Of a stretch of 64,000 nucleotides of DNA, positions 24,085 through 32,887 are shown piece by piece. The DNA is from Streptomyces sp. H27-C3 (lineage in GTDB: Bacteria; Actinomycetota; Actinomycetes; Streptomycetales; Streptomycetaceae), in NCBI RefSeq assembly GCF_030063415.1, contig NZ_JASITA010000041.1, positions 1 to 64,000 on the forward strand. The letters are read 5' to 3'. Position 1 is the stretch's first letter, and each line of letters begins with the position of its first letter. The notes below the pieces were generated by a model. That model was not told the DNA's origin, made no database searches, and saw only the letters and a program-made list of their open reading frames with translations. The position numbers and the translations under genes were made by a program.

Positions 24085-25725
24085 ATGACCGAGCACAACG
24101 CCCCTGGGGCCCAACACCGCACCGTGCTGCTGCGCGGTGGAGACGTCCACAGCCCCGCCGACCCGTTCGCCACCGCGATGGTCGTCGAGCGGGGGCACAT
24201 CGCCTGGGTGGGCTCCGAGGGGGCGGCCGACGCCTTCGCCGCAGGGGTCGACGAGGTGATCGATCTCGAAGGGGCCCTGGTCACCCCGGCGTTCACGGAC
24301 GCGCACGTGCACACCACGTCCACCGGCCTCGCGCTCACCGGCCTCGACCTGTCCGCGGCGCGGTCGCTCACCGAGGCCCTGGAGCTGGTAGGGGTCCACA
24401 CCGCCGCCCGCCCGGACGGGCAGGTCGTCCTCGGGCACGGCTGGGACGCCACGCGCTGGCCCGAGCAGCGCCACCCCTCGCGCGCCGAGCTCGACGGAGC
24501 GGCGGGCGGCCGGCCGCTGTACCTGCCCCGGATCGACGTCCACTCGGCCGTCGTCAGCACCGGGCTGCTCGACCTGGTGCCCGGGGTCACCCGGATGCCG
24601 GGCTACCACCCGGACGGCCCGCTCACCGGCGCGGCCCACCACGCGGTGCGCGCGGCCGCCCACGGGGCGATCACCCCGCGCCAGCGGGCCGAGGCGCAGC
24701 GCGCGGCGCTCGCCAGGGCCGCCTCGCTCGGCATCGGCTCCGTCCACGAGTGCGGCGGGCCGGACATCTCCGACGAGGAGGACTTCACCGGCCTGCTGAA
24801 GCTCGCTGCCGAGGAGCCGGGACCGCGGGTCTTCGGCTACTGGGCCGAGCAGGTGGCCGACGCCAAGGACGCCCGCCGCATCCGCGAACTCGGCGCCATC
24901 GGCGCGGCCGGCGACCTCTTCGTCGACGGCTCCCTCGGCTCGCACACCGCCTGCCTGAACGAGCCCTACGCCGACGCGCCCCACACCGGCGCCGCCCACC
25001 TCGACGTGGCGGCCGTCGCCGCCCATGTGACGGCCTGTACCGAGGCCGGGCTCCAGGCGGGCTTCCACGCCATCGGGGACGCCGCGGTCGGCTCCGTCGT
25101 CGACGGGGTGCGCGCGGCGGCCGAACGGCTCGGCGCGGCCCGGGTGCGCGGCGCCCGCCACCGCGTCGAGCACGCCGAGATGCTCACCCCCGCCACCATC
25201 GCCGCCTTCGCCGAACTGGGCCTCACCGCCTCCGTGCAGCCCGCCTTCGACGCGGCCTGGGGCGGCTCCGACGGCATGTACGCGGGGCGTCTGGGCGCCG
25301 AGCGGGCCCGTACGCTCAACCCCTACGCCGCCCTGCTGCGCGCGGGCGTGCCGCTGGCCTTCGGCTCCGACAGCCCCGTCACCCCCCTCGACCCGTGGGG
25401 CACGCTGCGCGCAGCGGCCTTCCACCGCACACCCGAGCACCGGATCTCGGTACGCGCCGCCTTCGCCGCCCATACACGCGGCGGCTGGCGGGCGATCGGC
25501 CGGGACGACGCGGGCACCCTGGTGCCCGGCGCCCCCGCCGACTACGCCCTGTGGCGCACCGACCAGCTCGTGGTGCAGACGCCGGACGACAGGGTCGCCC
25601 GCTGGTCGACCGATCCGCGCTCGGGAACGCCGGGGCTGCCGGACCTCACTCCCGGCGCCGAACTCCCCGTCTGTCTGCGGACGGTGGTCTTCGGACAAAC
25701 AGTTTTCCTGCGACCGAACGAGTGA
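24085..25725 (+). CDS. Amidohydrolase (YtcJ-like)
   Basis: 546 residues. Metal-dependent hydrolase of the amidohydrolase-3 type. The metal motif D-A-H-V-H is at about residue 73; further conserved sites are G-H-G-W-D, V-D-G-S-L-G-S-H-T, H-A-I-G-D-A-A-V, R-V-E-H-A-E and the late F-G-S-D-S-P-V-T-P-L-D-P. The length and motifs fit the YtcJ family; the natural substrate is unknown. ATG 24085 is chosen; the reading frame extends upstream across the Lrp gene but without signs of coding. Probably in one transcript with the Lrp regulator. Confidence 0.88.
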   Translation: MTEHNAPGAQHRTVLLRGGDVHSPADPFATAMVVERGHIAWVGSEGAADAFAAGVDEVIDLEGALVTPAFTDAHVHTTSTGLALTGLDLSAARSLTEALELVGVHTAARPDGQVVLGHGWDATRWPEQRHPSRAELDGAAGGRPLYLPRIDVHSAVVSTGLLDLVPGVTRMPGYHPDGPLTGAAHHAVRAAAHGAITPRQRAEAQRAALARAASLGIGSVHECGGPDISDEEDFTGLLKLAAEEPGPRVFGYWAEQVADAKDARRIRELGAIGAAGDLFVDGSLGSHTACLNEPYADAPHTGAAHLDVAAVAAHVTACTEAGLQAGFHAIGDAAVGSVVDGVRAAAERLGAARVRGARHRVEHAEMLTPATIAAFAELGLTASVQPAFDAAWGGSDGMYAGRLGAERARTLNPYAALLRAGVPLAFGSDSPVTPLDPWGTLRAAAFHRTPEHRISVRAAFAAHTRGGWRAIGRDDAGTLVPGAPADYALWRTDQLVVQTPDDRVARWSTDPRSGTPGLPDLTPGAELPVCLRTVVFGQTVFLRPNE

Positions 25726-26235
25726 CGTGTGCGGGCCCGATACGGCCGATCGGTGTTCCCGAAGGCTCTCGTGCCACTTGGCCACCTTCCGCACTGACCT
25801 GGTGATTTGACCCAAACCCGCAGGTCGGGCGGCTGTTGACAGAAAGCGGCCATGCACGGGTAGGTTCGGCCGGGTCCACCGTAGGACGTCCGACCGCCGA
25901 ACCTCCACGCAGTCGTCGAACGCCGCTGGGTCATGGGGGCGGTGTGCCGCACCGGCGCACCCGCATCCGGAGCCAGGTTCAGCGCCCGCGCCTCGGGGCG
26001 AGGGAAGGTTTCAGCAGGTCGGCGGGTGGTACCCGGGTGGGGCCCGGACGTTCAGTAGACAACGGCTTTCGGTCGACCCGCAGCCAGCGGGTCCCAGGTC
26101 GGCCCGAAGGACGCCGGGCCCCGATCCGCAGAAACGACTTGGCACTCGGCCAGACACCCCGGAGCACGGTCGTGCGGGGGCGACCGGGCATGCTCGCTAT
26201 GGTGGTCCCCCTGTGCACGACATTAAGGGGCAGTA
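25726..26235. other. Long intergenic region with promoter upstream of ppm
   Basis: 510 bp without a credible gene; the frames across it are arginine/proline-rich and start without ribosome sites. It contains a promoter (25836-25866) pointing right. The 370 bases between that promoter and the ppm start would form an unusually long leader unless another promoter lies closer. Confidence 0.5.
25836..25866 (+). promoter_or_regulatory. Vegetative (HrdB-type) promoter
   Basis: TTGACA at 25836-25841 and TAGGTT at 25861-25866 with 19 bp between them resemble the -35 and -10 boxes of the main sigma factor. It points toward ppm, whose start codon is about 370 bp downstream. Confidence 0.5.
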
Positions 26236-27003
26236 GTGAACGACGGCGGTCAGAGGCGTTACGGCCCGCTCGGCAGAGTCCTGGTCATCATTCCGACCTA
26301 CAACGAGGCCGAGAACATCAAGCCGATCGTCTCCCGGGTCCGGTCCGCGGTGCCCGACGCGCACGTTCTCGTCGCGGACGACAACAGCCCCGACGGCACC
26401 GGGAAGGTCGCCGACGAGCTCGCGGCGGCCGACGACCAGGTCCACATCCTGCACCGCAAGGGCAAGGAGGGGCTCGGCGCGGCCTATCTGGCGGGCTTCC
26501 GCTGGGGCATCGAGCAGGAATACGGCGTCCTGGTGGAGATGGACGCCGACGGCTCGCACCAGCCCGAGGAACTGCCCCGGCTGCTGACCGCGCTCAAGGG
26601 CGCAGACTTGGTCCTCGGCTCGCGCTGGGTGCCGGGCGGCCGCGTTGTCAACTGGCCCAAGTCCCGCGAGATGCTCTCCCGCGGCGGTAGCACGTACTCG
26701 CGCATGCTCCTCGGTGTCCCGATCAGGGACGTCACGGGCGGCTTCCGGGCCTTTCGCGCCGAGACGCTGGTCGGGCTCGGCTTCGAGGAAGTCGCCTCCC
26801 AGGGCTACTGCTTCCAGGTGGACCTCGCCCGCCGCACGGTCGAAGCCGGCTACAACGTGGTCGAGGTGCCCATCACCTTCGTCGAGCGCGAGCTGGGCGA
26901 CAGCAAGATGAGCCGTGACATCGTCGTCGAGGCGCTGTGGCGGGTGACGGCGTGGGGCGTCGGCTCCCGGGCGAACAAGCTGCTCGGGCGCAAGCCCTCC
27001 TGA
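26236..27003 (+). CDS. ppm1: Polyprenol monophosphomannose synthase
   Basis: 255 residues. GT-A family 2 glycosyltransferase that moves mannose from GDP-mannose to polyprenyl phosphate, the donor for protein O-mannosylation and lipoglycans at the membrane. Start of the fold: V-L-V-I-I-P-T-Y-N-E-A-E-N-I; nucleotide-binding D-D-N-S-P-D-G-T; metal motif M-D-A-D-G-S-H. No transmembrane or lipoprotein N-acyltransferase (Lnt) domain is fused, as is usual in Streptomyces. GTG 26236 follows AAGGGG. Confidence 0.93.
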   Translation: MNDGGQRRYGPLGRVLVIIPTYNEAENIKPIVSRVRSAVPDAHVLVADDNSPDGTGKVADELAAADDQVHILHRKGKEGLGAAYLAGFRWGIEQEYGVLVEMDADGSHQPEELPRLLTALKGADLVLGSRWVPGGRVVNWPKSREMLSRGGSTYSRMLLGVPIRDVTGGFRAFRAETLVGLGFEEVASQGYCFQVDLARRTVEAGYNVVEVPITFVERELGDSKMSRDIVVEALWRVTAWGVGSRANKLLGRKPS

Positions 27004-27050
27004 TCTTGTCTTTACGCCGTCCAGGCGCCCGCCCAGGCACACTGGGGGGC

Positions 27051-27650
27051 ATGACGACCGGCTCACCGCCCCCGACAGTTCCCAAGCGCTCACGCGCGCG
27101 TACCTTCGTGCCGCTGGGCATCGCGGCCTGGCTGGTGCTCGAAATCTGGCTGTTGACCGTCGTGGCATCCGCCGCAGGCCGACTCGCGGTCTTCCTGCTG
27201 CTGGTCGCCGGCGCCGTGTTCGGCGCCGTGGTCATCAAGCGGGCCGGCCGCCGCGCCTTCCGCAACCTCACCGAGACACTCCAGCGCCAGCAGTCGGGCG
27301 AGACGCCCGAAGAGGGCAGGGAGGAGCGGGGCAGCAGCAGGGGCAACGGCTTCCTGATGCTCGCCGGCCTGCTGCTGATGCTGCCGGGGCTCCTGTCGGA
27401 CGTGGCCGGCCTGGTGTGTCTCCTGCCGCCCGTCCGCTCGTTCCTGAGCCGCTTCGCGGAGCGGTCGCTGGAGCGCCGGATGAGCGCGGCCGGCCCCGGC
27501 AGCCTGGGCAACGCCTTCCAGCAGGCCCGTATCCACCGCCCCGACGGAAAAGTCGTCCCGGGCGAGGTCATCCACGGCGAGGTCATCAGGGAGGACGGCT
27601 CGCCCGCGCCGCGCCGCGACGAGGGCCCCAGGCCGCCGCTCACCTCCTGA
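27051..27650 (+). CDS. fxsA: FxsA family membrane protein
   Basis: 199 residues. Cytoplasmic-membrane protein with helices at about 20-60 (F-V-P-L-G-I-A-A-W-L-V-L-E-I-W-L-L) and 95-125 (G-L-L-L-M-L-P-G-L-L-S-D-V), the latter being the family hallmark. In E. coli FxsA protects from F-plasmid exclusion of phage T7; the normal role is unknown. ATG 27051 follows GGGGGG. 47 nt after ppm1, same direction. Confidence 0.88.
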   Translation: MTTGSPPPTVPKRSRARTFVPLGIAAWLVLEIWLLTVVASAAGRLAVFLLLVAGAVFGAVVIKRAGRRAFRNLTETLQRQQSGETPEEGREERGSSRGNGFLMLAGLLLMLPGLLSDVAGLVCLLPPVRSFLSRFAERSLERRMSAAGPGSLGNAFQQARIHRPDGKVVPGEVIHGEVIREDGSPAPRRDEGPRPPLTS

Positions 27651-27746
27651 GGCGGGGGCGCCACCTGCTCCAGTGGCTTCAGGGCCCGGCTCTTGTGTGG
27701 TGCCTACTGCTGTTGTGCGACTGCTTGTTGTGCTGACTGCCGTTGG

Positions 27747-27768
27747 GCGTAGCGCCGAGGCGCTACGC
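27747..27768. terminator. Bidirectional terminator between fxsA and rbpA
   Basis: GCGTAGCGCC and GGCGCTACGC form a perfect 10-bp stem separated by two bases. It lies between the convergent fxsA and rbpA genes and includes the rbpA stop codon. Confidence 0.7.
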
Positions 27769-28137
27769 GGACTTGCGGCTGTCCCGCGGATGCACCGCAA
27801 TGTTCATGGCGCCTGAACGCAGTACCGCCAGCCTTTCGGCCAGAACCTCTTCAAGTTCCTCGCGGGTGCGCCTTTCCATGAGCATGTCCCAGTGCGTACG
27901 CGCGGGCTTGCCCTTCTTCTCCTCAGGCCCGTCGCCGTCTACAAGGAGTGCCTGGGCGCCGCACGCCTTGCACTCCCACTCCGGCGGAATTTCTGCCTCA
28001 ACCGAGAACGGCATCTCAAATCGATGTCCGTTCGGGCATGCGTACTCCACCGCCTGGCGCGGGGCCAGATCGATGCCGCGGTCCGTCTCGTAGCTGGTAA
28101 CCACGAGTCGCGTGCCGCGGAGAGCTCGCTCACTCAT
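27763..28137 (-). CDS. rbpA: RNA polymerase-binding protein RbpA
   Basis: 124 residues. Actinobacterial transcription factor that binds RNA polymerase and group 1/2 sigma factors and stabilises open complexes. The N-terminal G-T-R-L-V-V-T-S-Y-E-T-D, the zinc site Y-A-C-P-N-G-H...W-E-C-K-A-C-G, and the basic sigma-interaction helix T-H-W-D-M-L-M-E-R-R are intact. The gene has a SigR-type promoter just upstream, which agrees with published thiol-stress induction of rbpA in S. coelicolor. Confidence 0.97.
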   Translation of the reverse strand: MSERALRGTRLVVTSYETDRGIDLAPRQAVEYACPNGHRFEMPFSVEAEIPPEWECKACGAQALLVDGDGPEEKKGKPARTHWDMLMERRTREELEEVLAERLAVLRSGAMNIAVHPRDSRKSA

Positions 28138-28198
28138 GAATCGTGCCTCCCGGGCTTGTCGCCCACAGGACAGGTGTCGCTGTCGTCGTCATCCGGTC

Positions 28199-28225
28199 AA
28201 CGTCCGGTCGTCGGTAAAGATTCCC
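28199..28225 (-). promoter_or_regulatory. SigR-type promoter of rbpA
   Basis: On the minus strand GGGAAT (28225-28220), exactly 18 bp, then GTT (28201-28199) matches the oxidative-stress sigma factor SigR consensus GGAAT-N18/19-GTT. It is 61 bp upstream of the rbpA start codon. Confidence 0.8.
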
Positions 28226-28393
28226 GTTGCCGGTCATGCGTCGCCGGGCGTGCCGCCCCTTGTTGTACCCACCAGTGCCCGGTTTGTCACCTCTGGCAAC
28301 AGAATGTCACCCAGCGTTGTTGGTATCTGAGCGCGCAGTAACGGTCCGCCTGGCAGGTCAAAGGCGTACACTACCGGCCTTTCACTTCAAGGC

Positions 28394-29803
28394 CTAAATT
28401 CGCGTCGGCACGGGGTTTCCCGCCGCCTCCACGGCCCGCCGTACGGGTACCCGCAGGAGCAGCACGAAACCCACCGCGAAGAAGATCACGAGCGAGACGA
28501 TCGCATCGCGATAACTGCCGGTCAACTGGTACGTGAGCCCGAAGACCAGCGGCCCCAGCCAGCTCATGCCCCGGTCGCTCAACTCGTAGGCCGAGAAGTA
28601 TTCCGCCTCCTTGCCTCGCGGCACCAAATGGGAGAAGAGGGAGCGGGAAAGGGCCTGGCTGCCGCCCAGCACCAGGCCGATCGCCGAGGCCAGGAAGTAG
28701 AACCAGACCGGTGATCCGGCGGGCAGGAAGTAACCCGCGCCGATCGTCACGGTCCACGCTCCGAGCGAGCCGAGGATGGTGCGCTTGGCTCCGAACCGCT
28801 GGGCCAGTCGGCCCAGGCCGAGCGCGCCTGCCACCGCGAGCACCTGCACCAGCAGGATCGCCGTGATGAGGGTGGTCTGGTCGAGTTCCAGCTCCTCGGA
28901 CCCGTAGATCGAGGCCTGGGAAATCACGGTCTGGATCCCGTCGTTGTAAACCAGATAGGCGAGCAGGAAGGACAGCGTCAGCGGATGGCGGCGCATGTCC
29001 TTGAGCGTGGCGATCAGCTGACGCCAGCCAGCGCCGACCCGGCCGGCCGCCGGATCCGCCTGCCGCACCCGCCGGTCGCGCAGCCGCCGCAGCGGTACGA
29101 GCGTGAAGGCGCCCCACCAGACACCGGCCGAGGCCAGGCAGATCCGTACCGCGGTCCCCTCCGAGATCCCGAAACTCTCGTGTCCCGAGTAGAGGACGAG
29201 GTTGAGGACAAGGACGAAGGCGCCGGACGTATATCCGAAGGCCCAGCCCCGGGAGGAGACCCTGTCCCGCTCCTCGGGCCCGGCGATCTGGGGGAGGTAG
29301 GCGTTGTAGAGCATCATCGACACGGACAGCGAGGCGTTGGCGACGATCAGCAGCCCGGCGCCCAGCAGGTAGCGGTCCCCGTTGAGGAAGAACATGCCCG
29401 CCGTCGCGGCCGATCCCAGGTACGCGGCGACCGCGAGTAGTGGCTTTTTGCAACCGGTACGGTCCGCGACCGCGCCCGCCAGTGGCATGACCAGCACGGC
29501 CAGCACCACGGAGATGGACACGGCGTACGCGAAGACCGAGCCCGCGCGCACCGGGATGCCCAGCGGATGGACGAAACCCTCGGCGTCCGCGGCGGCCTTG
29601 GCGATCGACGTCAGATACGGGCCGAGGAACACCGTGAGCACGCTCGTCGAGTAGACGGAGCACGCGAAGTCGTAGAAGTACCAGCCGTGCTGTTCACGCT
29701 TACGGGCGGCGGCCGACCCACCTGCTTCGCCCGCCCCATGCGCTCCGCCGGTTCCGTCGGATCCTTCCGGCCCACCGGTCCGGTCCACGGTGTCAGCGCT
29801 CAC
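28394..29803 (-). CDS. Atg22-like MFS transporter
   Basis: 469 residues. Acidic, low-complexity start (about 1-35), then W-Y-F-Y-D-F-A-C-S-V-Y-S-T, the typical opening of UMF1/vacuole-effluxer Atg22-like proteins, followed by about 12 hydrophobic helices. Further motifs are D-R-T-G-C-K-K-P-L and L-V-Y-N-D-G-I-Q-T. Probably a solute exporter, substrate unknown. GTG 29803 is the start. The next gene upstream in the same direction (glycerophosphodiesterase) ends 50 bp away, so shared transcription is possible. Confidence 0.88.
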   Translation of the reverse strand: MSADTVDRTGGPEGSDGTGGAHGAGEAGGSAAARKREQHGWYFYDFACSVYSTSVLTVFLGPYLTSIAKAAADAEGFVHPLGIPVRAGSVFAYAVSISVVLAVLVMPLAGAVADRTGCKKPLLAVAAYLGSAATAGMFFLNGDRYLLGAGLLIVANASLSVSMMLYNAYLPQIAGPEERDRVSSRGWAFGYTSGAFVLVLNLVLYSGHESFGISEGTAVRICLASAGVWWGAFTLVPLRRLRDRRVRQADPAAGRVGAGWRQLIATLKDMRRHPLTLSFLLAYLVYNDGIQTVISQASIYGSEELELDQTTLITAILLVQVLAVAGALGLGRLAQRFGAKRTILGSLGAWTVTIGAGYFLPAGSPVWFYFLASAIGLVLGGSQALSRSLFSHLVPRGKEAEYFSAYELSDRGMSWLGPLVFGLTYQLTGSYRDAIVSLVIFFAVGFVLLLRVPVRRAVEAAGNPVPTRI

Positions 29804-29853
29804 CGCGCCCCCTTGCTCGTCCCGTGCCGATGCGGGCCACGGGCGGGCGGGGT

Positions 29854-30618
29854 TCAGGTCCAGGCACCCCGCTCGGTCAATACCGTGCGCAACGTCTCTG
29901 TGCGATCCGTCATGATGCCATCCACCCCGAGATCGAGGAGCGCCGCCATTCGCTCGGGCTCGTTGACCGTCCAGACATGGACCTGCAGGCCCAGTGCGTG
30001 CGCGGTTCTCACGAAGCGCCGGTCGACCACCCTGATGCCGTTCTGGACCTCAGGGACCTGTGCGCACACGGCGCCGCGGCGCAGGGTGGCGGGGATCTTG
30101 TGCGCGCGCAGCCACAGTCCGAGGATTCCCGTGGTGCCGTACGAGGTGGCGAGGCGGGGGCCCGCCAGGCGCTGCGCCCTGGCCAACCGGCCCTCGCTGA
30201 ACGACCCGACGCACACCCGGTCCCAGGCGTCGGTCCTGCGTACCAGCTCGATCAGCGGACCCAGGGCCCGCTCGGCCTTGACGTCCACGTTCCAGCGGGC
30301 CTCGGGAAACTCCTCCAGCAACTCCTCGAAGAGAGGCAGCGGCTCGGTTCCCGCCACGCGCGCGTGCCTCACCCGGCTCCACGGGAGCGCGGCTATGCGC
30401 CCGTCCGCGTCGGTCACGCGGTCCAGGGTCGCGTCGTGGAGGACGACGAGACGGCCGTCCGCCGTGGCGTGCACATCGGTCTCGAAGTAGCGGAATCCGG
30501 CTCTTCCGGCGCGCCGGAAGGCGGCCGCGGTGTTCTCCAGGCCGTCGGCCGCCCCTCCGCGATGGGCGAAGGCGATCGGTGTGGGGTGGTCCAGATAGGG
30601 GTGGCGTACTCGGTTCAC
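29854..30618 (-). CDS. Glycerophosphodiester phosphodiesterase
   Basis: 254 residues from GTG 30618. TIM-barrel GDPD hydrolysing glycerophosphodiesters to glycerol 3-phosphate and an alcohol. Motifs are A-F-A-H-R-G-G, E-N-T, F-E-T-D-V-H, L-H-D-A-T-L-D-R and the late V-W-T-V-N-E-P. No signal peptide is seen, so it is a cytoplasmic form. The start overlaps the YczE gene stop (GTGA), giving translational coupling; longer versions of this frame run through the YczE gene and are not real. Confidence 0.9.
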   Translation of the reverse strand: MNRVRHPYLDHPTPIAFAHRGGAADGLENTAAAFRRAGRAGFRYFETDVHATADGRLVVLHDATLDRVTDADGRIAALPWSRVRHARVAGTEPLPLFEELLEEFPEARWNVDVKAERALGPLIELVRRTDAWDRVCVGSFSEGRLARAQRLAGPRLATSYGTTGILGLWLRAHKIPATLRRGAVCAQVPEVQNGIRVVDRRFVRTAHALGLQVHVWTVNEPERMAALLDLGVDGIMTDRTETLRTVLTERGAWT

Positions 30619-31262
30619 CCGGGAAGTATCGCTCCTTCCGATGTGCCGTCGGCGACGACTGTGCGTTCCGGCTCCGGTGAGGGGACGGCGAAGAGCTTCA
30701 GGAAGAACTGGGCGAGCGGTCCGATGGCCAGGGCATAGGCGACGGTGCCGACGCCGAGCGAGCCGCCCAGGGCGAAGCCGGTGGCGACGACGGCGACCTC
30801 GATCGCGGTGCGGACCAGCCTGATGGAGCGGCCGGTGAGCCGGTGCAGCCCGGTCATCAGCCCGTCGCGCGGCCCGGGGCCGAAGCGGGCGGCGATGTAG
30901 AGCCCGGTCGCCACACCGTTGAGCACGATACCGAAGAGCATCAGCGGGATCTGCCAGCCGAGGCCGTGCACATCCGGGACGAGGGCGAGCGTGCCGTCCA
31001 TCGCTACACCGATCACCACGACGTTGGAAACGGTGCCCAGGCCCGGAAGCTGTCGGAGAGGTATCCACAGGAGCAGCACCGCGGCGCCGACGATGATCGA
31101 CACCACGCCGATGGTCAGGCCGGTCCGCTCGGCCAGCCCCTGATGCAGGACGCCCCACGGCTCCAGACCGAGACCCGCGCGTACAAGCAGCGCCGAACTC
31201 ACCCCGTACAGCGCGAGACCGATGTACAGCTGCGACAGCCGACGGGTGAGTTCCCTGGACAA
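30615..31262 (-). CDS. YczE/YyaS/YitT-family membrane protein
   Basis: 215 residues from TTG 31262 (L-S-R-E-L-T-R-R-L), 8 nt after GGGGGC. Four or five hydrophobic helices; signature G-L-G-L-E-P-W-G-V-L-H-Q-G and G-P-G-P-R-D-G-L-M-T-G-L. Function unknown. The family is often found beside MocR-type regulators, as here, where the regulator is divergent, suggesting transport of a ligand related to vitamin B6 or an amine. An upstream ATG at 31328 would remove nearly all of the intergenic region. Confidence 0.8.
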   Translation of the reverse strand: MSRELTRRLSQLYIGLALYGVSSALLVRAGLGLEPWGVLHQGLAERTGLTIGVVSIIVGAAVLLLWIPLRQLPGLGTVSNVVVIGVAMDGTLALVPDVHGLGWQIPLMLFGIVLNGVATGLYIAARFGPGPRDGLMTGLHRLTGRSIRLVRTAIEVAVVATGFALGGSLGVGTVAYALAIGPLAQFFLKLFAVPSPEPERTVVADGTSEGAILPG

Positions 31263-31312
31263 GGATTGCCCCCTATGTGGTGGTGGTGGACCGACACATG
31301 ACACTCTGTGGC

Positions 31313-31339
31313 TTGGCAGAATAAGCATTCCAGGGCCAA
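31313..31339. promoter_or_regulatory. Possible operator between the YczE and MocR genes
   Basis: TTGGC (31313-31317) and GCCAA (31335-31339) form a short inverted repeat with 17 bp between them, in the only 101-bp gap between the divergent pair. MocR-type proteins bind in such positions, more often at direct repeats. The evidence is weak. Confidence 0.25.
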
Positions 31340-31363
31340 TTCGGGTTAGGTGGACCGGTAGAT

Positions 31364-32863
31364 ATGGTGCAGTGGACCTCAGCGGTTGGTGCGGCTCAGC
31401 TCGCCCGGCAGCTCAATGCCCAGCAGTCCCGCCCGGCGGGTCCCGGCACCCGCAAGCCGCCGGCCTACCGCGCGCTGGCCGACGGCATAAGGCTGCTTGT
31501 CCTCGAAGGACGCGTGCCGGTCGCCGCGCGGCTTCCCGCCGAGCGGGAGCTCGCCGTGGCGCTGGCCGTCAGCCGGACCACTGTCGCAGCAGCCTACGAG
31601 TCCCTGCGCGCCGAGGGCTTCCTGGAGTCGCGCCGCGGAGCGGGCAGCTGGACCGCCGTTCCCGCGGGCAACCCACTGCCCGCGCGCGGCCTTGAGCCTC
31701 TGCCCCCGGAGTCGCTCGGCTCGATGATCGACCTCGGCTGCGCCGCGCTGCCCGCACCCGAACCGTGGCTCACCCGGGCCGTCCAGGGCGCCCTGGAGGA
31801 GCTGCCGCCGTACGCCCACACGCACGGCGACTATCCGGCCGGCCTGCCCGCGCTCCGCCAGACGCTCGCCGACCGCTACACCGAGCGCGGCATCCCCACC
31901 ATGCCCGAACAGATCATGGTGACCACCGGCGCGATGGGAGCGATCGACGCGATCTGCCACCTCTTCGCGGGCCGCGGCGAGCGCATCGCCGTGGAGTCGC
32001 CCTCGTACGCGAACATCCTTCAGCTCATGCGCGAGGCCGGTGCCCGTCTGGTGCCCGTCGCGATGGCCGACGGGCTGGCGGGCTGGGACCTGCCCCGGTG
32101 GCGGCAGGTGCTGCGCGACGCCGCGCCCAGGCTCGCGTACGTCGTCGCCGACTTCCACAACCCGACCGGCGCCCTGGCCGACGAGGATCAGCGGCGGGCG
32201 CTCGTCGACGCGGCCCGTTCGGCCGGCACCGTCCTGGTGGTCGACGAGACCATGTCGGAACTCTGCCTGGACCCGGACCTGGAGATGCCGCGCCCGGTCT
32301 GTGCCTTCGACCCGGCGGGCAGCACGGTGCTCACCGTGGGGTCGGCGAGCAAGGCCTTCTGGGCGGGGATGCGCATCGGGTGGGTGCGGGCCTCGCCCGA
32401 TGTGATCCGCAGCCTGGTGGCGGCCCGCGCGTACGCCGACCTCGGCACGCCCGTCCTCGAGCAGCTCGCCGTCAACTGGCTGATGAGCACCGGGGGCTGG
32501 TCGCAGGCCGTCGACATCCGCCGCGACCAGGCCAGGGAGAACCGGGACGCGCTCGTAGCCGCGCTCGGCACGGAGCTGCCCGACTGGGAGTTCGACGTCC
32601 CGCGCGGTGGGCTGACGCTATGGGTCCGTACCGGTGGGCTGTCCGGTTCGCGGCTCGCCGAGTTGGGCGAGCGGGTGGGGGTCCGGGTGCCGTCCGGACC
32701 GCGCTTCGGGGTCGACGGAGCCTTCGAGGGGTATGTCAGGCTGCCGTTCACCGTGGGCGGCCCCGTGGCGTTGGAGGCCGCTGTGCGGCTGGCGGCGGCC
32801 GCGAGGCTGGTCGAGTCCGGAGCCAGCTCCGGTTCCGAGGCCCCGCGGACCTTCGTCGCCTGA
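31364..32863 (+). CDS. MocR/PdxR-type PLP-dependent transcriptional regulator
   Basis: 499 residues. The N-terminal GntR winged helix (about 35-100; R-L-P-A-E-R-E-L-A-V-A-L-A-V-S-R-T-T-V) is fused to a class I aminotransferase-like domain (about 120-485). The PLP-binding lysine is in S-A-S-K-A-F-W-A-G-M-R-I-G-W, with N-P-T-G and D-E-T earlier. Such proteins sense PLP or a PLP-linked ligand and activate or repress a divergent gene, here the YczE membrane protein. ATG 31364 is the start. Confidence 0.92.
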   Translation: MVQWTSAVGAAQLARQLNAQQSRPAGPGTRKPPAYRALADGIRLLVLEGRVPVAARLPAERELAVALAVSRTTVAAAYESLRAEGFLESRRGAGSWTAVPAGNPLPARGLEPLPPESLGSMIDLGCAALPAPEPWLTRAVQGALEELPPYAHTHGDYPAGLPALRQTLADRYTERGIPTMPEQIMVTTGAMGAIDAICHLFAGRGERIAVESPSYANILQLMREAGARLVPVAMADGLAGWDLPRWRQVLRDAAPRLAYVVADFHNPTGALADEDQRRALVDAARSAGTVLVVDETMSELCLDPDLEMPRPVCAFDPAGSTVLTVGSASKAFWAGMRIGWVRASPDVIRSLVAARAYADLGTPVLEQLAVNWLMSTGGWSQAVDIRRDQARENRDALVAALGTELPDWEFDVPRGGLTLWVRTGGLSGSRLAELGERVGVRVPSGPRFGVDGAFEGYVRLPFTVGGPVALEAAVRLAAAARLVESGASSGSEAPRTFVA

Positions 32864-32887
32864 CGGACCGGCGGTGCCCCGAGGGCG

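Noticed and set aside
25836..26690. Open frame of 284 codons upstream of and across ppm1
   Set aside because: Arginine-rich out-of-frame reading; the ppm1 product in the other frame has clear glycosyltransferase motifs.
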